In this document: piece after piece, positions 41,690-52,300 of the stretch | Layout: each line of letters starts with the position of its first letter | How positions within the stretch are numbered: position 1 is the first letter of the stretch | Source of the DNA: Glycomyces tritici | Lineage (GTDB): Bacteria; Actinomycetota; Actinomycetes; Mycobacteriales; Micromonosporaceae | Length of the DNA stretch: 64,000 bases | Direction: 5' to 3' | Assembly: GCF_030403505.1 (NCBI RefSeq) | Contig: NZ_JAUEMJ010000012.1 | Location: 62,001-126,000, forward strand | Program-made: the position numbers and the translations under genes | The notes under the pieces: generated by a model | What the model was told of the DNA's origin: nothing | Databases searched by the model: none | Seen by the model: only the letters and a program-made list of their open reading frames with translations

Positions 41690-42649
41690 TCAGCTCGTGC
41701 CTCTGATGTGGATGGTCTGGCCGTCGGTCTCGAGCCAGGTGCCGGGGCGGCCCGGTACGGCGTGGATCTCGCCCTGGCAGGCGCACGCGGGGGCGGCTTC
41801 GAGCGGTGCGCCCGCGGCGGTGAAGCGGGCTTCGGTGACGGTGCCGTGGTGGTCGGAGAAGACGCTGACGTGGCCTGCTGCGGCGACGGCGGCCATGGGC
41901 CGGCCGGCGTCGCTGATCGTCACGGCCCGGGTCAGGGCGGACTGGGCGCCTGCGGTGTGGATGGTCTGAGCGCCTTCGCCGCTGCCGACCGCGACGAACA
42001 GGCCGCCCTCGTGCGAGGTGAGGACGGTGCCGTAGCCCTCGCCGAGGCCGGTGGCGAGCGGCCGCCGCGTCCAAGTGCGGCCCGCGTCGGCAGTGCGGAG
42101 GAGGTGGGATTCGGTGATGACGGCCAGGTGCCGGTCGGGGCAGCCCTCGATGGCGACGGCGAGCCCGCGCTCGCCGACCGGCGCGATGGCGGTCGCGATG
42201 CCGGAGCGGACCGTCTTCGGCACCGGCAGTGCGACGTACGCGGCCATCGACTCGTAGACGCGGACGAGTGCGGGCCGGGCCCGGTCGGGCGCGAGTTCGG
42301 TCGCGCCGGTGATCCAGAGGGCGTTGCCGAGCGCGGCCATCGAATGCGGGTGGAACCCGGAGGGCAGCGGCAGCGGCAGCGGCGGGCCCAGTTCGGCGCC
42401 GCTGTCCGGGTTCTCAGCCGCCTTGAGCAGGCGGAGCGCGTAGTCGGCTTCGGTCGCGGGGTCGGCGGTGAGGACGAGGAGTTCGCCGTCCCGTCCGATC
42501 CAGCCCGCGGCGGCGGCGCGGATCTGCGGCAGGTTCGCGGCGCGTGCGGGTCGCGCGGTGGTGAGACCCGCGGTTCCGGCGGCGAGGAGGGCGGCCGCAC
42601 CGGTGAGGACGGTGCGGCGTTTCAGGCCCAGTGGTTCGGGAACGGCCAT
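41690..42649 (-). CDS. Tat-exported BNR/propeller-like protein
   Basis: A 319-aa protein with a twin-arginine signal (LKRRTVLTGAAALLAAG) ending at ARPARA (~37). The mature part has sialidase-like repeat features such as LLRTADAGRTWTRRPLA (Asp-box-like S/T-x-D-x-G-x-T-W) and further short strands. No sialidase catalytic residues can be identified. It is 30 bp upstream of the M15-like gene, probably in one operon. Confidence 0.7.
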   Translation of the reverse strand: MAVPEPLGLKRRTVLTGAAALLAAGTAGLTTARPARAANLPQIRAAAAGWIGRDGELLVLTADPATEADYALRLLKAAENPDSGAELGPPLPLPLPSGFHPHSMAALGNALWITGATELAPDRARPALVRVYESMAAYVALPVPKTVRSGIATAIAPVGERGLAVAIEGCPDRHLAVITESHLLRTADAGRTWTRRPLATGLGEGYGTVLTSHEGGLFVAVGSGEGAQTIHTAGAQSALTRAVTISDAGRPMAAVAAAGHVSVFSDHHGTVTEARFTAAGAPLEAAPACACQGEIHAVPGRPGTWLETDGQTIHIRGTS

Positions 42650-42740
42650 GTGTGCACTATGACCAACCGTGCCGGGTTATTCCGGCGAACCGCGGTTTTT
42701 CATTCCATAGTGCTCTTGCGCTTCTGGAGAAGTAGGGGAA

Positions 42741-44072
42741 TCAGAGCCAGAGCAGCGCGGCCAGGCCGACGGATGTCCCGGTGGCGGCGAGGATCGCACC
42801 GGCGGTGATGAAGCGTCCGATGGGGACGCGGAGGCCGCGCTGCGCAAGGTCTTCGGGAACGTCGGCGTCGCCTTCGAGACCTGCGGGTGCTACCGCACCG
42901 GCCTGCGGCGCCGGGCGCCGGTCCGAGACCAGGTCGAACCACAGGAGGGTCGCCATCGACCCCCACGGGAGGATCAGCGGCCCGACGTTCGTGCCGATGA
43001 GCAGGCCCAGCAGCGTGGTCGCGTCGCCGGGCGGGACGACCGCTTCGACCGCGGTGTACGCGGGGAGGTTGTTGACGAGGTTCGCCAGGCCCGCGCCGGT
43101 GAACCCGGCCCGCAGCACCGCGCCGTCGCCCGCCCCGGTGCCGATGAGCGCGGCGACCGCGTCGGCGCCGCCGTGGCGCATGACCGCCGGGATGACGAGG
43201 AACAGCCCGGCGGTGAGCACGAGCAGCCGCCACGGGATGAGCTCCCAGGTCAAGAGGTCCCGGCGGCGGCGCACGCAGTGGACGAGGAGAAGGCCGGCCG
43301 CGCAGCTCGAGACGATCTGGATCGGGACGTCGGCGACGACCGCGACGACGAACCCGGCGGTGACGACCGCCGCCGTCCACAGCAGTCGCCGGTCGGCGAC
43401 GAGAGGGAGTCTCGCGGGGACGAGGTAGCGGTCGCGTTCGCGGTGGCGCCGCCGCCAGAACCCGAACCACAGGCACAGGGCCGTGGCGGCGAGGACCGCA
43501 AGCTGCGGCGCCCACATGCGGGACGCGAACCCGAGCGGGTCGAGGCCGATCCGGTCGGCGGCGAGGAGGTTCGTCAGGTTCGACACGGGCAGGAGCAGGC
43601 TCGCCGTGTTCGCCAGCCACACGGTGGTCATCGCCAGCGCGAGCGCGGGCGCGCGGGTCGCCGCCGCGAGGGCGAGCATGACGGGCGTGAGCAGCACGAT
43701 CGTCGTGTCGAGGTTGAGGAAGACGGTGGTCGCGGTGGCGAGCGCGAAGCAGCACGCGAACAGGGCGGCGTGGCTGCCGCGGCCGAGTCGCGCGAGTGCG
43801 GCGGCGGCGAGGTCGAACAGCTGCGAGGCCTGGACGATCGCGACCATGACCATGACGGTGCCGAGGAAGAGCACGAGCGGTGCGACCCGGGTGAGGTTGG
43901 CGAGCGCGTCGGCTGTGGGGAGGACGCCCGTGGCCCAGCAGAGCAGCCCGGCGGCGAGGATGCCGAGGCTGACGAGGTCGAGCGGGTCGAGCTTGCGGTT
44001 CTTCGGGACGTCCAGGGCGGCCGGGCCCGCCGGGGTCTCGGGGCTTGGTGGGCCTGCCGGGGTCGTGGTCAC
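42741..44072 (-). CDS. ArsB/NhaD-type (SLC13-like) ion permease
   Basis: A membrane protein of 443 aa with about 11 segments, from GTG 44072; the frame is open to 44159 but that part is polar and unlike a permease. LNLDTTIVLLTPVMLALA and VWLANTASLLLPVSNLTNLLA match the first half-repeat of ArsB-type transporters, and NLVNNLPAYTAVEAV with LIGTNVGPLILPWGSMATLLW the second half. Substrate may be arsenite, dicarboxylate or sodium/proton; no ArsA, ArsC or ArsR gene is adjacent. Confidence 0.8.
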   Translation of the reverse strand: MTTTPAGPPSPETPAGPAALDVPKNRKLDPLDLVSLGILAAGLLCWATGVLPTADALANLTRVAPLVLFLGTVMVMVAIVQASQLFDLAAAALARLGRGSHAALFACCFALATATTVFLNLDTTIVLLTPVMLALAAATRAPALALAMTTVWLANTASLLLPVSNLTNLLAADRIGLDPLGFASRMWAPQLAVLAATALCLWFGFWRRRHRERDRYLVPARLPLVADRRLLWTAAVVTAGFVVAVVADVPIQIVSSCAAGLLLVHCVRRRRDLLTWELIPWRLLVLTAGLFLVIPAVMRHGGADAVAALIGTGAGDGAVLRAGFTGAGLANLVNNLPAYTAVEAVVPPGDATTLLGLLIGTNVGPLILPWGSMATLLWFDLVSDRRPAPQAGAVAPAGLEGDADVPEDLAQRGLRVPIGRFITAGAILAATGTSVGLAALLWL

Positions 44073-44204
44073 TGCGCCAATGCTAGGAACGGTCCGAGAG
44101 CGGCGGCTACGAAGCGCGACGAGATCACACAGCGGTGAGAGGTCTGCGGCCGAGAACAAAGGGCGATACCTGCAGACGAGAGGAGCTGGTGAGTCGGCGC
44201 AGTC

Positions 44205-44273
44205 TTCTGAGCAAACTTACTGATAGATTCTGAGCAATTTTACTGGTACGTTCCGAGTAAATCTACTGATAGG
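44205..44273. repeat. Three tandem 23-bp iterons
   Basis: Units at 44205-44227, 44228-44250 and 44251-44273 abut with no spacer. Each begins TTCYGAGYAA and ends TACTGRTA plus two bases; within a unit AGYA and TACT are a weak dyad. The block is A+T-richer than its surroundings and ends 2 bp before the first possible start of the AAA ATPase gene. It may be a binding array for autoregulation or for the ATPase itself. Confidence 0.75.
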
Positions 44274-44275
44274 AA

Positions 44276-45547
44276 GTGTGCGGATTGACGGGTGGGAACA
44301 TGGGACCGAGAAAACGCTGGCTTTCGGATCGCGTCGAGCGCGGGCTGGGCCTCGCCCGGGTCGTGGTGGTCACCGGGCCCCGCCAATCCGGCAAGACCAC
44401 CCTCGTCCGCAGCCTGGTCGCGCCCGCGGGAACGTTCCGGAGGCTAGACGACGACGCCACCCTTCAAGCAGCTCAGGCAGACCCCATCGGCTTCGCCAGC
44501 TACGGCGCGGTCCCGCGAGCCATCGATGAGATCCAGCTCGGCGGCGATGCGCTCATTCGCGCCATCAAGACGGTGGTCGACGACGATCCGACGAAGGGTC
44601 AGTTCCTTCTCGACGGCTCGGCCGATTTCCTCACGGTTCCGGGCTTGTCCGAGTCGCTGGCAGGGAGAGCCGTCTTCTACGAACTCCTCCCGTTCAGCCA
44701 GGGCGAGATCGAAGGCGCACGGGACGACTTCGTCAGGCGCGCCTTCACCGAACCCGACTCGATGAGAGGGCTGCCGACCTCGAAGGCCACCCGCGCCGAC
44801 TACCTGGACCGCATCGTGCGCGGCGGATTCCCTGAAGCATGCATGCTGCCGGCAGAGGACAGGGGCGACTGGTTCGACGGACTGATCCTCACCGTCACGC
44901 AGCGGGACATCACCGCACTGACCAATGCACGACGCTCGAACGAAATCCCCGCCTTGCTGCGCTTGCTGGCGGCACGAACTGCGAGTGAACTGGTGGTCTC
45001 CCAGATCCACGCCGATTCAGGGCTCGGACGGGACACCACGGCCGACTACATCGGCTTCCTTGAGATGACCTACATGGTCCACAAGGTGCCGGCTTGGTCC
45101 ACCAACTTCACCAACCGGGCCCGTCGTACGCCGAAGACCTATGTGCTCGACTCCGGTCTCGCTGCACACCTTCTAGGGGCCGACGTCGACGGGCTCGCCG
45201 TACCCGAGGATCAACGGCGCGGTCCATTGACCGAGACCTTCGTCATCGGTGAGGTCAAGAAGCAACTCGCATGGTCGGGCACCCGCGCCAAGATGTTCCA
45301 CTTCAGGGACCAGCACGGCGCAGAAGTGGATCTGATCTTGGAGCAGCCCGACGGCCGCATTGTGGCCATCGAGGTCAAGGCCGCTGCAACCACCCAGGCC
45401 AGAGACTTCAAACACCTTGCGGCACTTCGAGACAAACTCGGAACTCGATTCGTGCACGGCTTCGTCTTGAGCATGCATCCGACCCCCGTGTCCTTCGGCG
45501 ACCGGCTCACCGGCCTCCCGCTCGCTGCGCTGTGGGCATCGGGCTGA
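44276..45547 (+). CDS. AAA_14/DUF4143 ATPase with nuclease-like C-terminus
   Basis: A 423-aa protein from GTG 44276; ATG 44300 (eight residues in) is an equally good start. Walker A is GPRQSGKTT (34-42), Walker B AIDEIQ (82-87). The DUF4143 part has winged-helix-like IPALLRLLAARTASELVVSQ and ends in EVDLILEQPDGRIVAIEVKA (~350-369), a D-x(n)-E-x-K pattern like a PD-(D/E)xK nuclease. The role of this widespread orphan family is not established. Codon use is somewhat less G/C-biased than in neighbours, compatible with acquisition by transfer. Directly preceded by iterons. Confidence 0.85.
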   Translation: MCGLTGGNMGPRKRWLSDRVERGLGLARVVVVTGPRQSGKTTLVRSLVAPAGTFRRLDDDATLQAAQADPIGFASYGAVPRAIDEIQLGGDALIRAIKTVVDDDPTKGQFLLDGSADFLTVPGLSESLAGRAVFYELLPFSQGEIEGARDDFVRRAFTEPDSMRGLPTSKATRADYLDRIVRGGFPEACMLPAEDRGDWFDGLILTVTQRDITALTNARRSNEIPALLRLLAARTASELVVSQIHADSGLGRDTTADYIGFLEMTYMVHKVPAWSTNFTNRARRTPKTYVLDSGLAAHLLGADVDGLAVPEDQRRGPLTETFVIGEVKKQLAWSGTRAKMFHFRDQHGAEVDLILEQPDGRIVAIEVKAAATTQARDFKHLAALRDKLGTRFVHGFVLSMHPTPVSFGDRLTGLPLAALWASG

Positions 45548-45631
45548 GGCATCGGTGACGACCCCAGGGGTCAGGTCACGCGCATCAGTGCTCGCCGTTG
45601 AAGCGTCGTGATGCAACCGGAAGTGCGGGGC

Positions 45632-45660
45632 GGGGGGGGGGGGGGGGGCCCCCCCCCCCC
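45632..45660. repeat. G17-C12 homopolymer palindrome
   Basis: Seventeen G are followed directly by twelve C between the convergent AAA ATPase and clpB genes. As DNA it can fold into a 12-bp G:C hairpin with almost no loop, or into a G-quadruplex. It might be a terminator, but such tracts are often sequencing or assembly artefacts. Confidence 0.7.
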
Positions 45661-45667
45661 GCCTCGA

Positions 45668-48271
45668 TCAGCTCTTGGCGACGGTGAGCTTGTCGCCCTG
45701 TTCGCTCACGCCGACCTGGACCGTGTCGCCGTCGATGATCTTGCCTTCGAGGAGTTCGCGGGAGAGCGGGTCGCCGATGCTGGACTGGATGAGGCGGCGC
45801 AGTGGCCGGGCGCCGTAGACCGGGTCGAAGCCGCGGTCGGCGAGCCAGGACTTGGCGGCGTCGCTGACGGCGAGCTTGAGGCGGCGGGTCTCCATGCGGT
45901 GCTCGAGGTGGCGCAGCTGGACGTCGACGATCGACTTCAGGTGGTCGTGGGCGAGCGCGTGGAAGATGACGATGTCGTCCAGGCGGTTGAGGAACTCGGG
46001 TTTGAAGTGCGACCGGATGGCGGCCATGACCTGGTCGTGCTTCGCGGTGTCCTCCAGCAGCGGGTCGACCAGGGCCGAGGAGCCGAGGTTCGAGGTCATG
46101 ATGAGGATGACGTTGCGGAAGTCGACGGTGCGGCCCTGGCCGTCCGTCAGGCGGCCGTCGTCCAGGACCTGGAGGAGCGTGTCGAAGACCCGCGGATGGG
46201 CCTTTTCGACCTCGTCCAGGAGGACCACCGAGTACGGGCGGCGGCGCACGGGCTCGGTGAGCTGGCCGCCTTCCTCGTAGCCGACGTATCCGGGCGGGGC
46301 GCCGATGAGGCGGGCCGTGGAGTGCTGCTCGGTGTACTCGCCCATGTCGATGCGGATCATCGCCCGGTCGTCGTCGAACATGAACTGCGCCAAGGCTTTC
46401 GCGAGTTCAGTCTTGCCGACGCCCGTGGGCCCGGCGAAGATGAACGAGCCGGTGGGCCGGTTCGGGTCCGACAGTCCCGCGCGGGCGCGGCGGAGGGCGT
46501 CGGAGACGACGGTGACCGCCTCGAGCTGGCCGACGACGCGTTCGCCCAGGACCTCCTCGGCGTGGAGGAGCTTGTGGGTCTCGCTCTCCTGGAGGCGGCC
46601 GGCGGGGATGCCGGTCCACGCTGAGACGACGTCGGCGATCTCGTCGGCGTCGATCTCCTCTTTGAGCATCGGCTGGGTGTTCGGGTCGGTGTCCGCACTG
46701 GCGAGTTCGGCTTCGGCCCCGGCGAGCTGCTGCTCGAGTTCGGGGATGCGGCCGTAGCGCAGCTGCGCGGCCTTCTCGAGGTCGTATTCGCGTTCGGCGC
46801 GTTCGGCCTGCGTGCGGAGGTCGTCGAGCTCCTCCTTCAGCTCGGAGACCTTGCCGATGCGGTGCTTCTCCGACTCCCACTGGCGGGAGAGGGCGGCGAG
46901 CTTCTCGCGTTCGTCGGCGAGTTCGCGCTGGAGGGACGCGAGGCGCTCGGCGGAGGCCGGGTCGTCCTTCTCGTTCTGGAGGGCGGTCTCCTCGATCTCG
47001 AGGCGGCGCACGGCGCGCTCGATGGTGTCGATCTCCTCGGGGCGGGAGTCGATCTCGATGCGCAGGCGGCTGGCGGCCTCGTCGATGAGGTCGATGGCCT
47101 TGTCGGGCAGCCTGCGGTCGGGGAGGTAGCGGGCGGAGAGCTGCGCGGCGGCGACGAGCGCGGAGTCGGTGATGCGCACGCCGTGGTGGACCTCGTAGCG
47201 CTCCTTGAGGCCGCGGAGGATCGCGACGGTGTCCTCGATGGTGGGTTCGCCGACGTACACCTGCTGGAAGCGGCGTTCGAGGGCGGCGTCCTTCTCGATG
47301 TGCTCGCGGTACTCGTTGAGGGTGGTCGCGCCGATCATGTGGAGTTCGCCGCGGGCGAGGGCGGGCTTGAGCATGTTGCCGGCGTCGAGGGAGCCTTCGG
47401 ACTTGCCGGCCCCGACCATGGTGTGGAGCTCGTCGATGAACGGGATGATCTCGCCGTCAGAGGATTTGATCTCCTCCATGACGGACTTGAAGCGTTCTTC
47501 GAACTGGCCGCGGTACTGGGCGCCGGCGATCATGCTGGCGAGGTCGAGGAGCATGACGCGCCGGTTGCGCAGCGATTCGGGGACGTCACCGGCGACGATG
47601 CGCTGGGCGAGGCCTTCGACGATCGCGGTCTTGCCGACGCCGGGCTCGCCGATGAGCACCGGGTTGTTCTTGGTGCGGCGGGAGAGGACCTGGATGACGC
47701 GGCGGATCTCGGTGTCGCGGCCGATGACGGGGTCCACTTTGCCGGAGCGGGCGGTCTCGGTGAGGTCCACGGCGTACTTCTCGAGGGCCTTGTAGCCCTG
47801 CTCGGGGTCGGCGGTGGAGATCTTGCGGTCGCCGCCGCGGAGGGTCGGGAAGGCGCTGAGGAGCTTCTTGTCGGTGGCGCCCTGGGCGGCGAGGAACGTG
47901 CCCACCTCGCCGCCGGCCTGGGCGAGGCCGGTGATGAGGTGCTCGGTGGAGACGTACTCGTCGCCGTAGTCGGTGGCGAGCTTGTCTGCGGCGTTGATGG
48001 CGCGCAGGGATTCGCGGGCCATGGACGGCTCGGAGACGGAGGGCCCGGAGGCCGAGGGGAGCTCGTCGATGCGCCGCTCGGTCTCGGCGGAGACGGTGCC
48101 GGGGGTGACGCCGACGAGCTGGAGCAGGCCGGGCGCGGTGGAGCCGTCAACGGTGAGGAGCGCGTCGAGGAGGTGCCAGGGTTCGACGGCGGGGTTGCCG
48201 CCGGCGGCCGCGGTGCGCGCGGCCTGGGAGATCACTTCACGGCTCTTGGTGGTCAGACGGTTGACGTCCAC
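45668..48271 (-). CDS. clpB: ClpB disaggregase
   Basis: ATP-dependent chaperone that, with DnaK, extracts proteins from aggregates. 867 aa, full length. N domain (1-~145), AAA-1 with Walker A GEPGVGKT (208-215) and [12 protein letters not shown], coiled-coil middle domain (~395-525) with the conserved [17 protein letters not shown] pattern, AAA-2 with GPTGVGKT (~611), pore loop [10 protein letters not shown] and the C-terminal [12 protein letters not shown] sensor. A HAIR operator upstream predicts HspR control and heat induction. Confidence 0.97.
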   Translation of the reverse strand: MDVNRLTTKSREVISQAARTAAAGGNPAVEPWHLLDALLTVDGSTAPGLLQLVGVTPGTVSAETERRIDELPSASGPSVSEPSMARESLRAINAADKLATDYGDEYVSTEHLITGLAQAGGEVGTFLAAQGATDKKLLSAFPTLRGGDRKISTADPEQGYKALEKYAVDLTETARSGKVDPVIGRDTEIRRVIQVLSRRTKNNPVLIGEPGVGKTAIVEGLAQRIVAGDVPESLRNRRVMLLDLASMIAGAQYRGQFEERFKSVMEEIKSSDGEIIPFIDELHTMVGAGKSEGSLDAGNMLKPALARGELHMIGATTLNEYREHIEKDAALERRFQQVYVGEPTIEDTVAILRGLKERYEVHHGVRITDSALVAAAQLSARYLPDRRLPDKAIDLIDEAASRLRIEIDSRPEEIDTIERAVRRLEIEETALQNEKDDPASAERLASLQRELADEREKLAALSRQWESEKHRIGKVSELKEELDDLRTQAERAEREYDLEKAAQLRYGRIPELEQQLAGAEAELASADTDPNTQPMLKEEIDADEIADVVSAWTGIPAGRLQESETHKLLHAEEVLGERVVGQLEAVTVVSDALRRARAGLSDPNRPTGSFIFAGPTGVGKTELAKALAQFMFDDDRAMIRIDMGEYTEQHSTARLIGAPPGYVGYEEGGQLTEPVRRRPYSVVLLDEVEKAHPRVFDTLLQVLDDGRLTDGQGRTVDFRNVILIMTSNLGSSALVDPLLEDTAKHDQVMAAIRSHFKPEFLNRLDDIVIFHALAHDHLKSIVDVQLRHLEHRMETRRLKLAVSDAAKSWLADRGFDPVYGARPLRRLIQSSIGDPLSRELLEGKIIDGDTVQVGVSEQGDKLTVAKS

Positions 48272-48375
48272 GGTTCCCCTGCTCCTCTGCGATGTCCGAC
48301 AGGAATGGTGTCCAAGGAATGCGGGCCTCGTGCTCCGAGGGCCGGCGCACCGGGGCGCGGCTGCCGAAGCGGCCC

Positions 48376-48402
48376 GAAGTTGAGTGTATCCGACTCAACT
48401 TC
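48376..48402. promoter_or_regulatory. HAIR operator (HspR binding site) for clpB
   Basis: GAAGTTGAGT, 7 nt, ACTCAACTTC: perfect 10-nt arms. The core matches the HAIR pattern TTGAGT-N7-ACTCAA bound by HspR in actinobacteria. About 105 bp upstream of the clpB ATG. The rest of 48272-48522 holds no gene. Confidence 0.85.
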
Positions 48403-48522
48403 CCGGGACGGGTTCGATCCGTTTCGCCCGTAGCGTAAAGCCTCGAGGCCGCCGGTCCGGGGCGTATGCGTCAGCGTGGCGACGGCCGGATTCCACCTCG
48501 CGCGATTGCCAGGTCCGACGCC

Positions 48523-48554
48523 GAGGGCCCCGAGCCGTGCGGCTCGGGGCCCTC
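48523..48554 (-). terminator. Terminator after the BRCT-like gene
   Basis: GAGGGCCCCGAGCC, loop GTGC, GGCTCGGGGCCCTC: a perfect 14-bp stem, 15 bp past the stop on the minus strand. Confidence 0.8.
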
Positions 48555-48569
48555 GTGGTCTTGCGGGAC

Positions 48570-49271
48570 CTACTTCTTGGCGGTGCTGAGGCCGAAGATC
48601 GACTTGATCTTGTCGATGAAGGACGGCTTGGAGCCCTTCGCGTCGGTCTCGATGGCGGGGGCGTCCGCCTGGTGCGGGACCGACTTCTCGGGGTCGGCCG
48701 GGACTTCCTCGGGCTCGTCGATCGCCTCGGCGACCGGCTCCACCACGGCGTCCTTGCCGGCGTCCTTCTCGGACGCGGCGGCCTCGGGCTCGGCCTCCGC
48801 GGCGGGTCCGGGCTCGTCGGCGATGGCGGGGTCGGGGTCGGCGACCGGCTCGGGCTCCTCGAGCGGCTCGGCCTCGGGTTCGACCCCCACGGGACCGGGC
48901 TCGTCGACGGGTTCGGGCTCGGGTTCGGGTTCGGGCTCGGCGTCCACCACGGCCGCAGGGGTCTCGGCGGGGGTCTCTTCGAGCTCCGCCTCCACGACCT
49001 CTGCCTCTTCGACCTCGTCCTCCGCGCCGGCGACCAGCAGCGCCTTGAACTCGGCGAAGGAGAGGACCGGCACGCCGGCCTCCTCGGCCTTCTTCAAGCG
49101 GGCCTCGGTGGCCTTCACGGTGTCGTCGATGACCAGGTGGGTCACGGTCTTGGTGAACTGTTTGGCGAGGGCGACATCGGCGTCGGACTCGGCGATGAGG
49201 CGGGCAGTTTCGGCGTCGGGGCCGGTGCCCAGGACGATGATCCGGACCTTATCTCCCGTCTTCGTCGGCAC
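48570..49271 (-). CDS. BRCT-like protein with acidic Pro/Glu tail
   Basis: A 233-aa protein. The N-terminal ~80 residues fit a BRCT domain: VRIIVLGTGPD, KTVTHLVIDD (first-strand and VTHLV motif) and EEAGVPVLSFAEFKALL. Residues ~84-205 are low-complexity Glu/Pro/Ala with PEPEPEPEPVDEPGP repeats. The last 20 residues, starting KPSFIDKIKSIFG, are basic and could form an amphipathic helix. BRCT domains bind phosphopeptides or DNA ends; here a role as adaptor for the ATPase encoded 115 bp upstream is inferred from adjacency only. Terminal gene of the minus-strand cluster. Confidence 0.7.
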   Translation of the reverse strand: MPTKTGDKVRIIVLGTGPDAETARLIAESDADVALAKQFTKTVTHLVIDDTVKATEARLKKAEEAGVPVLSFAEFKALLVAGAEDEVEEAEVVEAELEETPAETPAAVVDAEPEPEPEPEPVDEPGPVGVEPEAEPLEEPEPVADPDPAIADEPGPAAEAEPEAAASEKDAGKDAVVEPVAEAIDEPEEVPADPEKSVPHQADAPAIETDAKGSKPSFIDKIKSIFGLSTAKK

Positions 49272-49385
49272 GGGGGACCTCCCTTATTCGATGGTTAGCG
49301 GCTGCAGGGGCACTACGGGCTACGCGCCAAGCTTTTGTCAAGAGCGTACCGGGTGCCAGGGGAGGTCCGGGCCAGCGGAGAGGAC

Positions 49386-52300
49386 TTACTCCAGTTCGGT
49401 GCCGCTCCTTTGCTGCAAAGCCGTTTCGATGCCCTTGACGCGGTCGGAGAGCAAGGTGATGGCGCCGACCGCTCGCGACATCGGATCGTCGCTCGAGCCG
49501 CCGAGGGTCTGCTCGCGGCGGTAGGCCTCTTTCACGGCCTCCCAACGCGAAGCGCGCTCGGGAGTGAGGCGGCCGCGGAGATCGGCGAGTTTGAGCAGGT
49601 TCGCCTCCGCGCCGGACGCGAGCGTCTGCGCCTCGCCCGCGTAGTGGTCGTCGATCACCGCTTCGAGCTCGTCGTCGTTCATCACCGGCACCACCCGCTC
49701 GGCGAGCCGGTTCATGTTCCGGTAGGAGCCCTGGAGGAGGAACGGCGGCTCGGTGCGGGCGCTGTCGTCCATCGCCGCGGACGCGATGTACGCGAGGTTG
49801 TTGCCGAGCACGGTCTTCTGGATCCGCACGAGCTTGCGCAGCACCGACAGAAGCTGGTCGAGCTCGCCCGCGCTGTAGGGGTGCTGCAGCGCTTCGGGCG
49901 CGGCGGTCGGGTCGCCGCTCGCGAGCCGGATGAGGATCGACGTGTCGGAGCGCTCGCGCCCGGCGAGCGGCGCGGTGACCTTGTTCGAGGTCAGCGCGTT
50001 CTCGATGTAGGACTGCGCGAACACCTGGTCGCGGCCGGAGAGGACGTCGCCGAGGTTCCACACGTCGGCGCGGTTGGCGAGCATGTCCGGGATGCGGAAC
50101 TTCTGGCCGGCCTCGGTGTACGGGTTGCCGGCCATGCACACCGCGAACCGCTTGCCGCGCAGGTCGTACGTGCGGGTGCGCCCGTTCCAGACGCCCTCCA
50201 TCTTCCGCTGCGCGTCGCACAGCGAGATGAACTTCTGCAGCAGCTCGGGGTTGGTGTGCTGGATGTCGTCGAGGTAGAGCAGCACGTTGTTGCCGCATTC
50301 GAGCGCGAAGTTGATCTTCTGGACCTCGGCGCGGGCGGTCGCGTTCGGCGCGTCGTCAGGGTCCACCGACACGGTCTCGTGCCCGAGCGCGGGCCCGTTG
50401 ACCTTGACCAGGAGCATCCCGAGCCGGTCGGCCACGTACTCCATGAGCGTGGTCTTGCCGTAGCCGGGCGGGGAGATGAGCATGAGCATGCCCGACTGGT
50501 CGGTGCGGCGCCCCTCCCCCGAGCCGGCGCCGATCTGCTTGGCGAGGTTCGAGCCGATGAGCGGCAGGTACACGTCGTCGATGAGCTGGTTGCGCACGAA
50601 CCCGGCCATCGTCTTGGGCTTGAACTCCTCGACGCGCAGCGTCCGGCGGTGGGTCTCGATGATCTCGGCGCGGCGGCGCTGGTAGGCCCGGTAGCCGGGG
50701 AGCACGGTGCGGCGGAACCGCCCGGTGCGGGCCAGGAACTCGTCCAGGCGCAGCGGCAGCACGCGGCCCTCGATGCGGGCGTGCGTGCCGAGCAGGCCGG
50801 TGACCTGGCTGGAGAGTTCGGCGGTGACGTCGTACGTGTCGACCTCGGCGAGGATCACCGCGAGCGCTTCGGGGAGGTCCGCCTCGTCGAAGCCATCGGG
50901 TTCGGCCTGGCGCAGGAACGACTCGAGCCAGACGGCGGCGAGCTCCCATTTGGAGGTCATGTCGCCTTCGAGGGCGCGCAGGTCGGATTCGAAGTCCGCC
51001 TTGGCACCCGGGCCGATCTGGCGTTCGAACGCGGCCAGGAGCGAGCGCGCCCGCTGCGAGACGGCGAACCCGCCGCTGGGGTCGGCGAGCTCCTCGACCA
51101 GGTACTCCCCCGCGAGGTCGGGGTCGACCTCGAGCGGCAGCAGCGTGCTGTTGAGGTAGTGGTTGACGGCTTCGCCGAGGTCCGCGCCGAGGTCGGCGAG
51201 GGCGTCGGCGCGGCCGAACACGGCGCGGGCGCGCGCGAGCGACCGGGCCTGGGTGCGGATCGCGATCCGCTCCTCCTTCGGGATGCCGTGCCCCCAGTAG
51301 AGCTGGGCGGCGGCCCGCTCGGCCGAGCGGTAGCGCAGGAGCCCGGACGCGGCGTAGAGACGCAGGGCCTCGGCGAGGATCGCGGCGGCGTCGGCGTCGT
51401 GGACGCCGCGCTCGTACCCCTCGTCGTAGCGTTCGGCGGCGGCCGTGGAGGTGAACGCCGGGAGGTCCTCGGCGAGGAGCTTCGCGGGGCCGTGCTCGGC
51501 CAGGAGCGCGGCGGCGAGGTGCTCGGCGCGGTAGACGTCGTTGTTCTCCGAGGGGAGGAACTGGTGCCAGTACGGCTTCGTGTCGCTGAAGCCGGCGTCG
51601 GTGACGACGTGCCGGTAGTCGGTGCCGGTGAGCGAGAACGCGAGCGCGTCCCCGGAGGGCACGAGGGTGAGGTCGAGCGGCTGCGTGTTGACGGGGATGC
51701 GGTGCTCGCCGAACTTGACGGCGTCGCCGTCGAAGAGGTCGAGGCGGTCGGAGAGCGCCCGCCCGGCCTCGGCGCGGGCGGCGCTGATGCGGCCCTCGAT
51801 CTCCTCGGCGCGCACGGTGTCGTCGAGGCCGCGCAGCTCGGTGATGACCTTGCGGAGGCGCTCCACCATCGGGTCGGTGGCGAAGTACGTGTTCACTTCG
51901 TCCAGTGAGGACAGTGTGGCGGTGCGGCGGGCCACGGCCTCCAGGATGCGGTCGGCCGACTGCGCGAGCTGCTCGGCGCGGCGGGCGGCCTCGTCCAGGA
52001 GGTGCTGCTTGCGCCCGGAGAACGCCTCGTAGACGTCGGTGCGCTTGTCCGCCAACCGGGTCAGGAACTCGTCGAAGTCCGCGAAGCGGGTCTCGAGGTT
52101 CTCGACGGTGAGCAGGAGGCGGCCCAGCTGCTCGTCGCACGCGGCCGGCGTGTCGGCGGCGGCGATCGCGGCGGTCACGGACTGGCCGAGCAGCGCGAAC
52201 TCGGCCGCGAACTCCGCCTTGCCTTCGCCCACGGCGAGTTCGCGGCGGCGCGCCGCGAGGGTGGCGCGGGCGCGGTTGACGGCGGCGAGCACCTCCGAGA

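Noticed and set aside
42680..42710. Short palindrome AACCGCGGTT followed by T bases as a terminator
   Set aside because: Stem too short, and its T-run is on the strand opposite to both flanking genes.
48900..48960. Short tandem repeats suggesting a CRISPR-like or VNTR array
   Set aside because: They encode the Glu-Pro repeats of the BRCT-like protein tail and lack spacers.
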